This document shows, piece by piece, positions 46,262-54,780 of a DNA stretch of 64,000 bases; the stretch's first letter is position 1, and every line of letters begins with the position of its first letter. Position numbers and translations under genes: made by a program. The notes beneath the pieces were generated by a model. It was not told the origin of the DNA. It did not search any database and saw only the letters and a program-made list of their open reading frames with translations. This DNA is from DAOTUB01 sp034437455 (GTDB taxonomy: Bacteria > Chloroflexota > Anaerolineae > B4-G1), in contig DAOTUB010000371.1 of NCBI GenBank assembly GCA_034437455.1, positions 9,051 through 73,050 of the forward strand, in the 5' to 3' direction.

Positions 46262-47212
46262 TCACAAGCAGTGGCGCAGCTTTTCTGGCGAGATGTTGCC
46301 TCCGCTGAGAATGAGGGCGATAGTTTTGCCCCGCACGCGCTCTTTCGCCTGTAGCGCAGCCGCTAGCGGGGCCGCCCCAGCGAGTTCCGCCAGCGTCTTG
46401 GCCTTTTCCAGGTACAGCCGCACTGCCTGCCGCATCTCATCCTCTTCCACCAGCAAAAAGTCGTCCAGGTGTTGCCACAAGATCTGCTGGGGCAGCATGA
46501 AGGGAGTGCTGGTCGCCAATCCCTCGGCCTCGGTCTCCATCTGGGCGGCGGTGTGCTGGCGGTTCTTCCAGGTCAGGTAGGCGGCGGGGGCCGCAGCCGC
46601 CTGCACGCCGATCACCTGGATGGCGGGGTTGATCGTTTTCGCCGCCAGGCAAGCGCCCGACGCGCCGCTCCCGCCGCCAACCGGCACAAAAATCATCTCC
46701 ACATCTGGCTGCTGCTCCAGGATCTCGAGGGTGTGGGTCCCCACGCCGGCGATCAGGTGCGGCTCGTCGCCGGAGGAGATGTAGCGCAGCCCTTGCTCTC
46801 GCGCCACCCCTTCGCAGTGGAGCTTGGCCGCCTCAAAGTCCTGACCGTGAAAGACGACCTCGGCCCCGTAACTCTCCATCGCCTCTACCTTGACCGGGTT
46901 GGCTCCTTCGGGAGCGACGATGACGGCGCGCACGCCAAAGAGCCGGGCGGCGTAGGCGATGGATTGGCCGTGGTTGCCGGTGGAGGCGGTGATGACGCCC
47001 CGCTCTCGCTCGGCGTCCGTCAGCCGCGAGACGAGGTTGATGCCGCCCCGCACTTTGAACGCGCCGACGGACTGGTAGTTTTCGTGCTTTACGTAGACGC
47101 GCGCTTCCAGCAGCCGATCCAGAGTGGGATAATGGTGTAGGGGCGTCGGCGAGAGATAGTTGGCGATGACGCGGCGGGCTTGTAATACATCTAAAAATGT
47201 TGGTAGGTTCAC
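46262..47212 (-). CDS. Threonine/serine dehydratase-like PLP enzyme
   Basis: Protein of 316 residues, fold-type II PLP family. The cofactor Lys is in SVGAFKVRGG (about 48). The substrate loop is TASTGNHGQSIAYAA, the phosphate-binding glycine loop is VPVGGGSGASG, and the end is LILSGGNIS. It lacks the ACT regulatory domain of biosynthetic IlvA, so it is the short, catabolic-type threonine/serine ammonia-lyase or a serine racemase relative. GTG 47212 matches where the family begins; AGGAGG is 12 bases upstream, slightly far. The upstream ATGs at 47269 and 47284 run into the preceding gene and lack a ribosome site. Confidence 0.9.
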   Translation of the reverse strand: MNLPTFLDVLQARRVIANYLSPTPLHHYPTLDRLLEARVYVKHENYQSVGAFKVRGGINLVSRLTDAERERGVITASTGNHGQSIAYAARLFGVRAVIVAPEGANPVKVEAMESYGAEVVFHGQDFEAAKLHCEGVAREQGLRYISSGDEPHLIAGVGTHTLEILEQQPDVEMIFVPVGGGSGASGACLAAKTINPAIQVIGVQAAAAPAAYLTWKNRQHTAAQMETEAEGLATSTPFMLPQQILWQHLDDFLLVEEDEMRQAVRLYLEKAKTLAELAGAAPLAAALQAKERVRGKTIALILSGGNISPEKLRHCL

Positions 47213-47276
47213 CGGTAGTTTTTTCCTCCTGATACAGCTAACAACGTTCTGCTTTTTACAGTCCGCCATGCGGCAA

Positions 47277-48359
47277 CTACTCAATCGGACATCGGCAGGC
47301 GATCCCCTCCCCTAATTTCTCGGGCCAGCACAGATTGGCCGAGATGCAAGCGGAGCGCTCCTGCTGCCCCAGCCGCAACCGGTTCGGGAAATCCGGCTCG
47401 CAAATCAGGGGACGGCAGATGGAGATAAAATCGGCGTCGCCAGTGGCCAACACTTCCTCCATCACGCTGCGAGAGCGAAAGCCGCCGACGAGGATGATGG
47501 GAAGCCGGGTCACCGGTCGCGCTTTCTGGGCCAGCGGGCGGAAGTAGGCTTCCTTCGCCTCGGAGTTGATGCCCTTGCGGGTGCTCAAGTCCCCACCTCC
47601 GGAAATTCCTCCACTGATCTCCACTCCATCCAAGCCCATCTCATCCAGTGCCGCTGCCACCTGCACGCCCTCCTCGGCGGTCAAGCCGCCCTCCATGCCG
47701 TCCATCATGCCGAGCTTGATGAACACCGGGTAATCGGGGCCGACTCGCTCCCTCACGGCCTGGCAGACGGCACGTAAAAAGCTCATCCGTCCCTCGACAT
47801 CGCCACCCCACTCATCGGCGCGCCGGTTGACAAAGGGAGAAAGAAACTGACTGACCAAGTAGCCGTGAGCACCGTGAATTTGGACGGCGTCAAAACCGGC
47901 CTCGCGGGCTCGCCAGGCGGCCTGGGCGTAGGATTGGATCGCGAGATCGATCTCTTCGGGCGTCATCTCCCGCGCGGGCTGTTTGAGGAAGGGAGCCTTG
48001 ATGGCCGAGGGAGCAATCGTCTTGGGCACAGCTTGCGGGTTGCACTGCATCCCTCCGTGGTTGATCTGGGCCGCAACCCGACCACCCTCCTGATGGACCG
48101 TCTCGATTAATTCGGCCAGGTGAGGGATCAGGTCATCGGAATAAATGCCGACCATCTCGGGATGCGCCTTGCCGGAGGGATGGATGTACATGTGGCCGGT
48201 GATGATCAGGCCCACCCCGCCCTGGGCCAGCTCCCGATAGAACGCTTTTAACTCTGGTCTGGGGCGGCCATCCGAGTCTGCCAGGCACTCGGCGGTGGCG
48301 GAACGGACTAGGCGATTTGGTAGGCTGAGGGCGCCGATCCTTGCTGATGTAAAAAGCAT
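47277..48359 (-). CDS. Old yellow enzyme-family NADH:flavin oxidoreductase
   Basis: Protein of 360 residues with an FMN-binding TIM barrel. Family marks are AQINHGGMQ, the active-site HGAHGYLVSQFLSPFVN, NRRADEWGG, and FISICRPLICEPDFP near the end, closing with a Cys pair (CISANLCW, CRC) like the start of the iron-sulfur site in 2,4-dienoyl-CoA reductase-type members. The protein stops there, without the extra FAD/NAD domain of those larger enzymes. It reduces activated C=C bonds; the substrate is unknown. AAAGGAG 9 bases before ATG 48359 gives the start. It begins 5 bases after the LiaF-like gene. Confidence 0.92.
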   Translation of the reverse strand: MLFTSARIGALSLPNRLVRSATAECLADSDGRPRPELKAFYRELAQGGVGLIITGHMYIHPSGKAHPEMVGIYSDDLIPHLAELIETVHQEGGRVAAQINHGGMQCNPQAVPKTIAPSAIKAPFLKQPAREMTPEEIDLAIQSYAQAAWRAREAGFDAVQIHGAHGYLVSQFLSPFVNRRADEWGGDVEGRMSFLRAVCQAVRERVGPDYPVFIKLGMMDGMEGGLTAEEGVQVAAALDEMGLDGVEISGGISGGGDLSTRKGINSEAKEAYFRPLAQKARPVTRLPIILVGGFRSRSVMEEVLATGDADFISICRPLICEPDFPNRLRLGQQERSACISANLCWPEKLGEGIACRCPIE

Positions 48360-48364
48360 ATTCA

Positions 48365-49300
48365 CTATCTCCTTTCAATTTGGCGGATGGCGACGTTGCC
48401 GATAGCCTGGCTCACGTCCAGGTCGACTCGCTCCTCGGCGCTCTCGTAGCCGGGCGAGGTGCAGACATCGTCCCAGCACCGATAATTATGCGGTAGTTGG
48501 TGCGCAGCCAGTCCGGTGTCCACGTGGACGCGCACCGCCAATCCCTCTGGAATGCGGATAGTTGTCTGGCCGATGGCCCCATCGATCCGCGCCCAAAAGT
48601 GTCCTTCCTCCGGCAAGGTGACGGTGGTCTGGCCGATCCCCATATCCACGTCCAACCCGCTCACTGTCAGGCCCCGCAGGTCAACGTTGGATTCTCCCAC
48701 CCCGAGACTGATCTCCAGGTCCAGGGGAACGTTGGGGTTCAGCCCCAGGTCCCAGGTTCGCTGCCCACCCCATCCGCCAGGGAAGGGGCCGACCGTCACG
48801 CTCTCGCTTCGCAGGGCAAACGTGGCTTTTTCGCCCGCGACGGTAAAGTCAGGCCTGACCCTCTCGCCCCGGCCTGGGCGGAGCACGCCCTCGATCAGGT
48901 TGGCCGATTCGACGCGGCTTGCGAGGAGCGATTCGACGCGCAGCGTCCCGACGCTGTGCGCGATGATGACCTCGGCCTCGGTCGCTCCATCCAGCGCCTG
49001 TCGGATCTCGTCGCCGACCCCGGCCCGCTCGGTTCCGGCGTAGGCACCGAGCAGCCAGAGCGCGCCCGCCAACACGATCAATGTCAACAACAGCGCCAGC
49101 AGCGATCCCCAGGCCGAGCGGCGACCGAGGAGAATATCCAGGCCCGCGGCAATGAGCAGAACCGGCCACAGCCGGAAGATCACGTCCCAAAGACTCCAGG
49201 ATAGGATTCCCAGATTGTTCAGCAGGAACACAACGCCCAGACCGATCAGAATCACCGGGCCGACCAGCCCACCCCTATGGACATCTCTTTTCTCATTCAT
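48365..49300 (-). CDS. LiaF/toast-rack membrane protein
   Basis: Protein of 311 residues. An N-terminal LiaF/LiaI-type TM region (GLVGPVILIGLGVVFLLNNL, WPVLLIAAGLDILLG, then a third TM near 70-90) precedes a beta-helical DUF2154/toast-rack domain with stacked short strands (LDLEISLGVGESNVDLRGL, LDVDMGIGQTTVTLPE). Family members modulate cell-envelope stress signalling or serve as membrane scaffolds. AGGAG 7 bases before the ATG supports the start, preceded by a long hairpin. It is first in a five-gene operon with metabolic enzymes, an unusual setting. Confidence 0.85.
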   Translation of the reverse strand: MNEKRDVHRGGLVGPVILIGLGVVFLLNNLGILSWSLWDVIFRLWPVLLIAAGLDILLGRRSAWGSLLALLLTLIVLAGALWLLGAYAGTERAGVGDEIRQALDGATEAEVIIAHSVGTLRVESLLASRVESANLIEGVLRPGRGERVRPDFTVAGEKATFALRSESVTVGPFPGGWGGQRTWDLGLNPNVPLDLEISLGVGESNVDLRGLTVSGLDVDMGIGQTTVTLPEEGHFWARIDGAIGQTTIRIPEGLAVRVHVDTGLAAHQLPHNYRCWDDVCTSPGYESAEERVDLDVSQAIGNVAIRQIERR

Positions 49301-49315
49301 ATTGTTCTCCTAAAA

Positions 49316-49357
49316 GTTTGTCGGAGTGAGAGCTTGGGAAGCTCATAACCGACAAAC
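49316..49357 (-). promoter_or_regulatory. Leader hairpin before the LiaF-like gene
   Basis: GTTTGTCGG pairs with CCGACAAAC (9 bp), and inside it GAGCTT pairs with AAGCTC (6 bp). On the minus strand the stem ends just before TTTT and the AGGAG ribosome site, 15 bases from the ATG. It could shield the 5' end or act as an attenuator. The short T-run makes termination weak. Confidence 0.5.
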
Positions 49358-49380
49358 GGCAATGAGGGTTACCCCAAAAA

Positions 49381-49389
49381 GTTATACCA
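49381..49389 (-). promoter_or_regulatory. Extended -10 promoter for the LiaF-like operon
   Basis: TGGTATAAC on the minus strand, a TGn-extended -10 with one mismatch. No good -35 at the usual distance. Confidence 0.4.
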
Positions 49390-49599
49390 CTTGAGACTGC
49401 TTATTTTGATCCCCGGGAAGTGTTCCCAGAATTCGCCCGTACAAGGAAAGAGAGAAAGGTTGCAGGAGACGACGACGCTTTTTATCTCCCCCTTTGTCGG
49501 TAGCCGAATGATACCACGCGGGGGAAGAGAGCGCAACTTCAACTGTGTACCTGGCGAACCCTCTCCCGCGAGGGCCTTGCTAGCCCGTAGCAGTGGATG

Positions 49600-49608
49600 T
49601 GGTATAAT
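49600..49608 (+). promoter_or_regulatory. Extended -10 promoter for the LysM lipoprotein gene
   Basis: TGGTATAAT, a perfect TGn-extended -10; predicted start near 49615, leader of about 60 bases. No matching -35. Confidence 0.5.
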
Positions 49609-49675
49609 CGCAAACTGTATTCGTTTACTGTCCTGGTTGATACAGCAGATGGGCAGCGGATAAACGGATGAGCTG

Positions 49676-50674
49676 ATGATGAAGACATTATTCAGTATTT
49701 TCCTGGCGATGACGTTGATCGTATTGGTGGGCTGTGGCGAGGTGATCACGCCGCAGCCGACCAAAGAGGCAGAGTTGCCTGTCGGCACGTCGCCTCCCGT
49801 CGCTACGCCTACGCTTCCACCCCGGCTGACGGCTACGGCGCTGCTCCTTCCGCCAGCCACCACAGCCACGCCCACCATTACCCCCACCCCGATGATACAC
49901 GTCGTCCAGGCCGGGGAGGCGCTGTACACCATCGCTCTCGCTTATGGAGTGAGCGTGGAGGCGCTCCAGAACGCGAACGGCGTCACCAATCCCCAAGCTT
50001 TGCAACCGGGGCAGGAATTGATTATTCCCACCGGCGAGGAAGCGGCTGAAACCACGTTCGGCGTGCTGCTGCCCACGTCCACGCCGCTCCCTTTTGAAAA
50101 ACGGGGCGTCGTTTTTTACGAGACGCCCGTCGGCAGCCTGCTTGGCCTGGGGGAGATCGTCAACACCACAGAGTTCAACATCACCAACGTACAGGTGCGT
50201 GTGATGCTCTTTGATGCGGTCGGCGCGTTGCTGACCGAGGCGGATGCATTTGTGGACGCCGAATTTATCCCCCCGGGAGAGCGCTCCCCGTTTCGCATCC
50301 TGTTCACGGCCCCTCCGCCGACCTGGGCGAGTTACGATGTGGCGATTATCCGCGGCGAAGCAGCCGGACCGCTGGTGGATTCCTATGTACCGATCGCCGT
50401 GACCGAGGTGGAAGGTGGGCTTTCTGGCTCTCAATTCCAGGTGCGCGGGATGGTGCAGAACACCAGCGACGGGCGGAGCGCCGAGAATGTACGCGTTATC
50501 GTGACGACGTATGACGTCCAGGGATTGGTCACGGGGTCTCGGCAGAGTACCGTGGAGGTCACAGGGGCGCTCGCGCCTGGGGCGACAGCTCCCTTTAGTT
50601 CACTGTTCACCTTCTACGGCGACGTCCCCGCCGATTTTCACGTCATCGCGCTGGGTCGCGTCGCGGCTGAGTAA
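49676..50674 (+). CDS. LysM-domain lipoprotein
   Basis: Protein of 332 residues. It has a lipoprotein signal peptide with lipobox LVGC (Cys about 20), a Thr/Pro-rich linker, and a LysM motif (IHVVQAGEALYTIALAYGVS, about 74-118). Two repeats then resemble FxLYD-type beta domains (GLGEIVNTTEFNITNVQVRV and FQVRGMVQNTSDGRSAENVR). It probably sits at the outer face of the membrane and binds peptidoglycan. The ribosome site is weak; ATG 49676 and 49679 are adjacent. It is followed by a repeat-rich gap and plsC. Confidence 0.87.
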   Translation: MMKTLFSIFLAMTLIVLVGCGEVITPQPTKEAELPVGTSPPVATPTLPPRLTATALLLPPATTATPTITPTPMIHVVQAGEALYTIALAYGVSVEALQNANGVTNPQALQPGQELIIPTGEEAAETTFGVLLPTSTPLPFEKRGVVFYETPVGSLLGLGEIVNTTEFNITNVQVRVMLFDAVGALLTEADAFVDAEFIPPGERSPFRILFTAPPPTWASYDVAIIRGEAAGPLVDSYVPIAVTEVEGGLSGSQFQVRGMVQNTSDGRSAENVRVIVTTYDVQGLVTGSRQSTVEVTGALAPGATAPFSSLFTFYGDVPADFHVIALGRVAAE

Positions 50675-50697
50675 CCCATTTAAGGGAGGAGTCACCA

Positions 50698-50933
50698 TGA
50701 ACTCCGTTCATCCAGAAGGACGAAGATGTAGGGCGATTGCGGATTGGAACAATCCGACGCTAACCGCTACAGGCGCTCGTCATTCCGAGTGGAGTCGCAG
50801 CGTCGTGTGGCGACACACGACGCCACACGGAGGAATCCCCCCCGGTGGTTTTGCTTGCGAAAGTGGAGATTCCTCGACCCTTCGACACTCCCGCTGGTCG
50901 CAGGGCAGGCTTCCCTTCGGTCGCTCGGAATGA
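50698..50933 (+). pseudogene. Short frame running into a repeat; possible gene remnant
   Basis: GGGAGGAG 5 bases before ATG 50698 is a strong ribosome site, yet the 78-codon frame resembles nothing and enters the palindromic repeat after about 27 codons. It may be the start of a gene cut by repeat insertion. It could also be a real small leader peptide. Confidence 0.3.
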
Positions 50934-50935
50934 CG
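50778..50935. repeat. Palindromic CGTCATTCCGAG repeat
   Basis: Perfect 12-bp inverted ends (CGTCATTCCGAG and CTCGGAATGACG) enclose a second inverted pair (GAGGAATC and GATTCCTC). It has the look of dispersed intergenic repeats known from several phyla. No target duplication was found. Confidence 0.6.
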
Positions 50936-50971
50936 CAAATTTGTAACGGACCTATTTTCGGAGGAGCGTCG

Positions 50972-51589
50972 TTGTATCGGATCCTGCGTTTCATCGCTGT
51001 TATTCTTTCTCGCCTGTTTTTTCGCATCGAGTGCGTGGGGTTGGAAAATTTCCCCGATGATCCGCCCTATCTCTTGGTGAGCAATCATCTGTCTGCCCTC
51101 GACTCTCCACTGGTGATGTCGATATGTCCCCACAAGATCCGCGCCTTTGCCGCGAGCAAGCACAAGCGCAATCCGCTCTTTGGTCCACTGCTGACGCTGG
51201 CCGGCGCCATCTGGGTGCGGCGCGGGGAGGTGGATCGGCAGGCGTTGCGGGAAGCATTGGAGTTGTTTGAGCGCGGAGAGGTGCTGGGAGTGGCCCCGGA
51301 AGGAACCCGCGCTCGGGGAACGATCGCGTTGCGGGAGGGGAAAACCGGCGCGGCCTACCTGGCCGCCCGCGCCGACGTGCCGATCGTGCCGGTGGGGCTG
51401 GCCGGAACGGAGAATATGGCCCACAACCTCCCCCGGTTGCGCCGTACTCCCGTGCGGTTCGCCGTCGGCGAGCCTTTCCGACTGCCAGGCGGACGCGCGC
51501 GCGGTCAGAAGTTGCAGGAGTATACCGACCTCATGATGCACCGCATCGCCGAGTTGTTGCCGGAAGAATACCGGGGCCTGTATGGTTGA
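50972..51589 (+). CDS. plsC: 1-acyl-sn-glycerol-3-phosphate acyltransferase
   Basis: Protein of 205 residues of the PlsC family, which acylates lysophosphatidate to phosphatidate at the membrane. It has the catalytic HX4D motif (SNHLSALDSP, about 38), GAIWVRRGEVDR and the substrate motif APEGTRARG. An N-terminal hydrophobic segment anchors it. GGAGGAG 5 bases before TTG 50972 gives the start. The upstream in-frame ATG at 50744 would translate the palindromic repeat and is rejected. It lies 13 bases before fmt. Confidence 0.92.
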   Translation: MYRILRFIAVILSRLFFRIECVGLENFPDDPPYLLVSNHLSALDSPLVMSICPHKIRAFAASKHKRNPLFGPLLTLAGAIWVRRGEVDRQALREALELFERGEVLGVAPEGTRARGTIALREGKTGAAYLAARADVPIVPVGLAGTENMAHNLPRLRRTPVRFAVGEPFRLPGGRARGQKLQEYTDLMMHRIAELLPEEYRGLYG

Positions 51590-51602
51590 TGGAGGTATCG
51601 CC

Positions 51603-52556
51603 ATGGCACGAATTGTCTTTATGGGCACGCCGGACTTTGCCGTACCGACGTTAGAGGCGCTGGCCGACGCGCACCGGGTGGTCGGCGTCGTCACGCAGCC
51701 GGACCGAAAAAGCGGGCGTGGACGGCAGCTAAAAGCGCCTCCGGTCAAACGGGCGGCACTGGAGCGTGGCCTGCCGCTGTTCCAGCCGCGGACGCTGCGC
51801 ACGCCAGATCCGCTGGCGCGCCTGGCAGACTGGGAGCCGGAGGTCATCGTCGTGGCGGCCTTTGGGCAGATTTTATCTCAGGACGTGCTCGATCTGCCCC
51901 CGCACGGCTGCCTCAACATCCACGCTTCGTTGCTGCCTCGCTGGCGAGGCGCGGCTCCGGTGGCGGCGTCCATCCTGGCGGGCGACGAGATCACCGGTGT
52001 GACGATCATGCGGATGGACGCCGGACTGGATACGGGGCCTATCCTGGCGCAGCAGGAGGAGCCGATCCGATTCGACGACACGAGGGCGACGTTGAGGGAT
52101 CGACTGTCCCGGTTGGGAGCTAAATTGTTGATCGAGACACTGCCGGCGTATCTGGCGGGAGACCTGCCCCCTCGACCTCAGCCGGAGGAGGGGGTAACCT
52201 ACGCCGAGCAACTGCGTAAGGAAGACGGCCTGCTCGACTGGTCGCGTCCGGCGGTCGAATTGGACTGGCAGATGCGGGCGTTCACTCCCTGGCCGTCCGT
52301 TTTCACGTTCTGGCGCGGGCGGCGGCTCAAGGTGCTGTGGGCCACGCCGTTGCCCGATTGGTGTGGGGACGCGCCGCCGGGCACTGTGATCGCTCTGACG
52401 GATGGGGCGGCCGTCGCCGCAGGCAAAGGCGCGCTGCGTCTGGAGAGAGTGCAGTTAGCGGGAAAGCGGGCGATGGACGTCGAGGTCTTTTTGCAGGGTC
52501 AGCGCGATTTTGTGGGTAGTCGGTTGGATAGTGGACGAATAACGAATGACGAATGA
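51603..52556 (+). CDS. fmt: Methionyl-tRNA formyltransferase
   Basis: Protein of 317 residues, normal length. It transfers formyl from 10-formyl-THF to Met-tRNA(fMet) for initiation. It has MGTPDFAVPTLEAL at the N-terminus, the catalytic Asn and His in LNIHASLLPRWRGAAP and the Asp in MDAGLDTGP. The C-terminal tRNA-binding domain ends about residue 307, then a short hydrophilic tail. GGAGG 7 bases before ATG 51603 is better than the ATG at 51582. It forms a pair with plsC and ends in a strong shared terminator. Confidence 0.96.
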   Translation: MARIVFMGTPDFAVPTLEALADAHRVVGVVTQPDRKSGRGRQLKAPPVKRAALERGLPLFQPRTLRTPDPLARLADWEPEVIVVAAFGQILSQDVLDLPPHGCLNIHASLLPRWRGAAPVAASILAGDEITGVTIMRMDAGLDTGPILAQQEEPIRFDDTRATLRDRLSRLGAKLLIETLPAYLAGDLPPRPQPEEGVTYAEQLRKEDGLLDWSRPAVELDWQMRAFTPWPSVFTFWRGRRLKVLWATPLPDWCGDAPPGTVIALTDGAAVAAGKGALRLERVQLAGKRAMDVEVFLQGQRDFVGSRLDSGRITNDE

Positions 52557-52565
52557 TTGCTCATC

Positions 52566-52601
52566 AAAAACGTCGCCTGGAGCGCTCCAGGCGACGTTTT
52601 T
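52566..52601. terminator. Bidirectional intrinsic terminator between fmt and clpP
   Basis: A near-perfect palindrome: A5, then CGTCGCCTGGAGC and its complement, then T5. With T-runs on both strands it can end both converging transcripts. Confidence 0.9.
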
Positions 52602-52617
52602 GCCTTTTTACGGACCT

Positions 52618-53217
52618 TTATTCTTCCTCTTCCTCGTCCGGTAGCTTGAGTATCTGATCTACCAGCCCGTAGTCGATGGCTTCCTCGGCAGTCATAAAGC
52701 GGTCGCGGTCGAAGTCGGCCGAGATCTGTTCCACCGACTGGCCGGTGTGGTGGGCAAGCAGGCCATGCAGCAGATCCTCGACGCGCTTTAACTCCTTGAA
52801 CTGGATCTCGACGTCGGGGGCATATCCTTGCGCGCTGCCGCCGGCGGGGTGCATGTGAACGGTGGCGTGGGGCAGTGCGTAACGATAGCCCGCCGTGCCC
52901 GCGGCCAACAGTACCGTGCCCATGCTCGCGGTCACTCCCAGGGCGTAGGTATGGACCGCCGTTTGCACGTGCTGCATCGTGTCATAGATCGCCAGCCCGT
53001 GGTAAATGATGCCTCCAGGACAGTTGATGTACAGCGAGATCGGCTCGTCGGGATCCTCGCCCGTGAGGTACAACATCTGGGCGACCACCAGGTTGGCGAC
53101 CTGGTCGTTGATCGGCATGCCGATGAAAATGATACGGTCTTTGAGCAACCGTGAGTAGATGTCGTAAGCGCGCTCGCCGCGCCCTGTCGTCTCGACTACC
53201 ATGGGGATCAATGCCAT
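52618..53217 (-). CDS. clpP: ATP-dependent Clp protease proteolytic subunit
   Basis: Protein of 199 residues. ClpP forms the tetradecameric serine peptidase barrel that works with Clp ATPases. The nucleophile Ser lies in GVTASMGTVLLAAG, the His in ATVHMHPAGG, and the Asp in ADFDRDRFMTAEEA. The His region reads HMHPAGGSAQGYAPD, diverged from the usual MIHQP, and the C-terminus is a run of Glu. This suggests a divergent paralogue or lineage-specific form. AAGGAG 9-10 bases before the ATG supports the start. It lies downstream of tig, an order also found elsewhere in bacteria. Confidence 0.94.
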   Translation of the reverse strand: MALIPMVVETTGRGERAYDIYSRLLKDRIIFIGMPINDQVANLVVAQMLYLTGEDPDEPISLYINCPGGIIYHGLAIYDTMQHVQTAVHTYALGVTASMGTVLLAAGTAGYRYALPHATVHMHPAGGSAQGYAPDVEIQFKELKRVEDLLHGLLAHHTGQSVEQISADFDRDRFMTAEEAIDYGLVDQILKLPDEEEEE

Positions 53218-53245
53218 AGGCGAAATTCTCCTTGAATCTATCGGG

Positions 53246-53273
53246 AGTAGGGAGTAAGGAGTAGGAAGTAGGG
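53246..53273. repeat. Heptamer tandem repeat (4 x AGTARGR)
   Basis: Four consecutive 7-bp units (AGTAGGG, AGTAAGG, AGTAGGA, AGTAGGG) lie in the tig-clpP intergenic gap, ending about 30 bases before the clpP start. They resemble short tandemly repeated repeats of filamentous cyanobacteria. Confidence 0.6.
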
Positions 53274-53288
53274 TTTTCTCTTTACGCT

Positions 53289-54644
53289 CTACTCGTTACT
53301 TTCAGATGACTGCTCTGGTACGCCCTCCGCTTCCTGTGCCCCGGCGGGCGCCAGCTCTGGGGCCTCTCCCTTGGCGATGGCGACCAACCGTTCTAGGGCC
53401 TTGTTACCCAGCAGACGATTCAGCACATCGTGCCGCCCCGCGTCCGTGTTCAGAACGGTGCGCATTTCCTCGGCCCGGCTGCCCCAGGAGGCGCTGATCT
53501 CGTCGATCTGCGCGTCGATCTCTTCCTCGTCCACATCGATCTCTTCCGCCCTGATGATCTCGCCCAGCATCAGGACGCGCTTGAGCGTGGTCACAGCGCC
53601 AGGCTTCAACTCCTCTCGCAGTTCCTCCATCGTCTGGCCCTGGATGCGCAGATAATCATCCAGCGAGAGACGGAGCTGGCTCTTGACGGCTTGCTCGTAA
53701 TCTTCGACGGCGTCATCCACCGCCTCCTGGAGCAGCACCGGGGGATACTCGACTCGAGTTTGATCGAGGATGTCTTCCAGCACTTGCCGGGCGTACTCGT
53801 TATCGGCTTCCCTCTGCGCCTCTTCCCGTAATCGCTTTCTGACCTGCTCTTTCAACTCCTCGAACGTATCAAAGTTGCCCACCGTGCGCGCCAGGTCGTC
53901 GTCCAGTTCAGGGAGAAAGTGTTCGTACACGGCTGTCAGCACGACGTCGAACTCCGCCTCCTGGCCCTGCAATTCCTCCTCGGGATAGTCGTCCGGCAGC
54001 GTCAGGGTAAAGGTTTGCTCCTCGCCTTCCTCCATCCCCACGATCGCCTCGTGGAAACCGGGCGCAGGCTCGTCCTCTTCAGCGTCCAGCAATACTTGAA
54101 GATCCTCCTCATCCAGAAATATCTCTCCATCGGCTGTCTCCCCGTACAGATCCATCATCACCACGTCGCCCAACGCCGCCGGGCGCTCCACGGGCGTGAG
54201 GATCGCGTTCTGCTTGCGGATCTCTTCGAGCGCCTCCTCAAGTTCCTCTGCCGAGACCTCGACGTCTGGTGGGTCGAGGCGATAGTCGCGATAGTCGCCC
54301 AGATCCACCGTCGGGCGCAGGGGTACGGTGAAGGTGAAGGTGAGCGGATCGGGCGTGACGTCCTCCAATATGCCGGCGGAATGAGGCTCGATCTCTTCTT
54401 GCTCCAACGCCTTGCGATAGACCTCGTCGGCCAGAACGTTGGCGATCTCTTGAAAGACGGTCTCCTCGCCAAATCGCTGCACGACGACGTTGTAGGGGGC
54501 CTTACCCTTGCGGAAACCGGGGATGTTTACCTCTCTTGAGATGCGGCGCGCGACCTGCCGCTTGGCCTGTTCGGTCCGCTTTTCGCTCACCTCGATGGTA
54601 AGGTGTAACTGACGGTTCTCTAGAGCTTCCGTGGTGATCTTCAA
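53289..54644 (-). CDS. tig: Trigger factor, ribosome-associated chaperone/peptidyl-prolyl isomerase
   Basis: Protein of 451 residues. The ribosome-binding N-domain carries the signature GFRKGKAP (about 43). A PPIase-like domain begins near GDVVMMDLYGE, and the C-terminal chaperone arms are helical and acidic. It binds nascent chains at the ribosome exit. TTG 54644 (LKITTEAL, the usual family start) has AGGAG 8 bases upstream. The ATGs at 54671 and 54683 lack good spacing. It lies 46 bases after tRNA-Leu, so it may share that promoter, and upstream of clpP. Confidence 0.95.
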   Translation of the reverse strand: MKITTEALENRQLHLTIEVSEKRTEQAKRQVARRISREVNIPGFRKGKAPYNVVVQRFGEETVFQEIANVLADEVYRKALEQEEIEPHSAGILEDVTPDPLTFTFTVPLRPTVDLGDYRDYRLDPPDVEVSAEELEEALEEIRKQNAILTPVERPAALGDVVMMDLYGETADGEIFLDEEDLQVLLDAEEDEPAPGFHEAIVGMEEGEEQTFTLTLPDDYPEEELQGQEAEFDVVLTAVYEHFLPELDDDLARTVGNFDTFEELKEQVRKRLREEAQREADNEYARQVLEDILDQTRVEYPPVLLQEAVDDAVEDYEQAVKSQLRLSLDDYLRIQGQTMEELREELKPGAVTTLKRVLMLGEIIRAEEIDVDEEEIDAQIDEISASWGSRAEEMRTVLNTDAGRHDVLNRLLGNKALERLVAIAKGEAPELAPAGAQEAEGVPEQSSESNE

Positions 54645-54690
54645 GTGCGTATCTCCTGTTGTCGTACTCATTTCCTCATCCATTTTTCAA

Positions 54691-54772
54691 TGGGGAAGGC
54701 GGGACTCGAACCCGCACGGGTCGCCCCACGTGATCCTAAGTCACGCTCGTCTGCCAATTCCGACACTTCCCC
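54691..54772 (-). tRNA. tRNA-Leu (anticodon TAG)
   Basis: 82-nt class II tRNA. The acceptor stem GGGGAAG/CTTCCCC, the anticodon loop CTTAGGA (TAG reading CUA and related Leu codons), an extra arm and the T loop GTTCGAGTC are visible. CCA is not encoded. Confidence 0.93.
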
Positions 54773-54780
54773 ACGACTGC

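Larger units (their letters stand above)
49301..49675. other. Divergent intergenic region
   Basis: Non-coding stretch of 375 bases. It contains the hairpin at 49316-49357 and extended -10 promoters pointing both ways (minus near 49381-49389, plus at 49600-49608). Between about 49400 and 49590 no gene or RNA is recognised; short open frames there lack a ribosome site. Confidence 0.6.
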
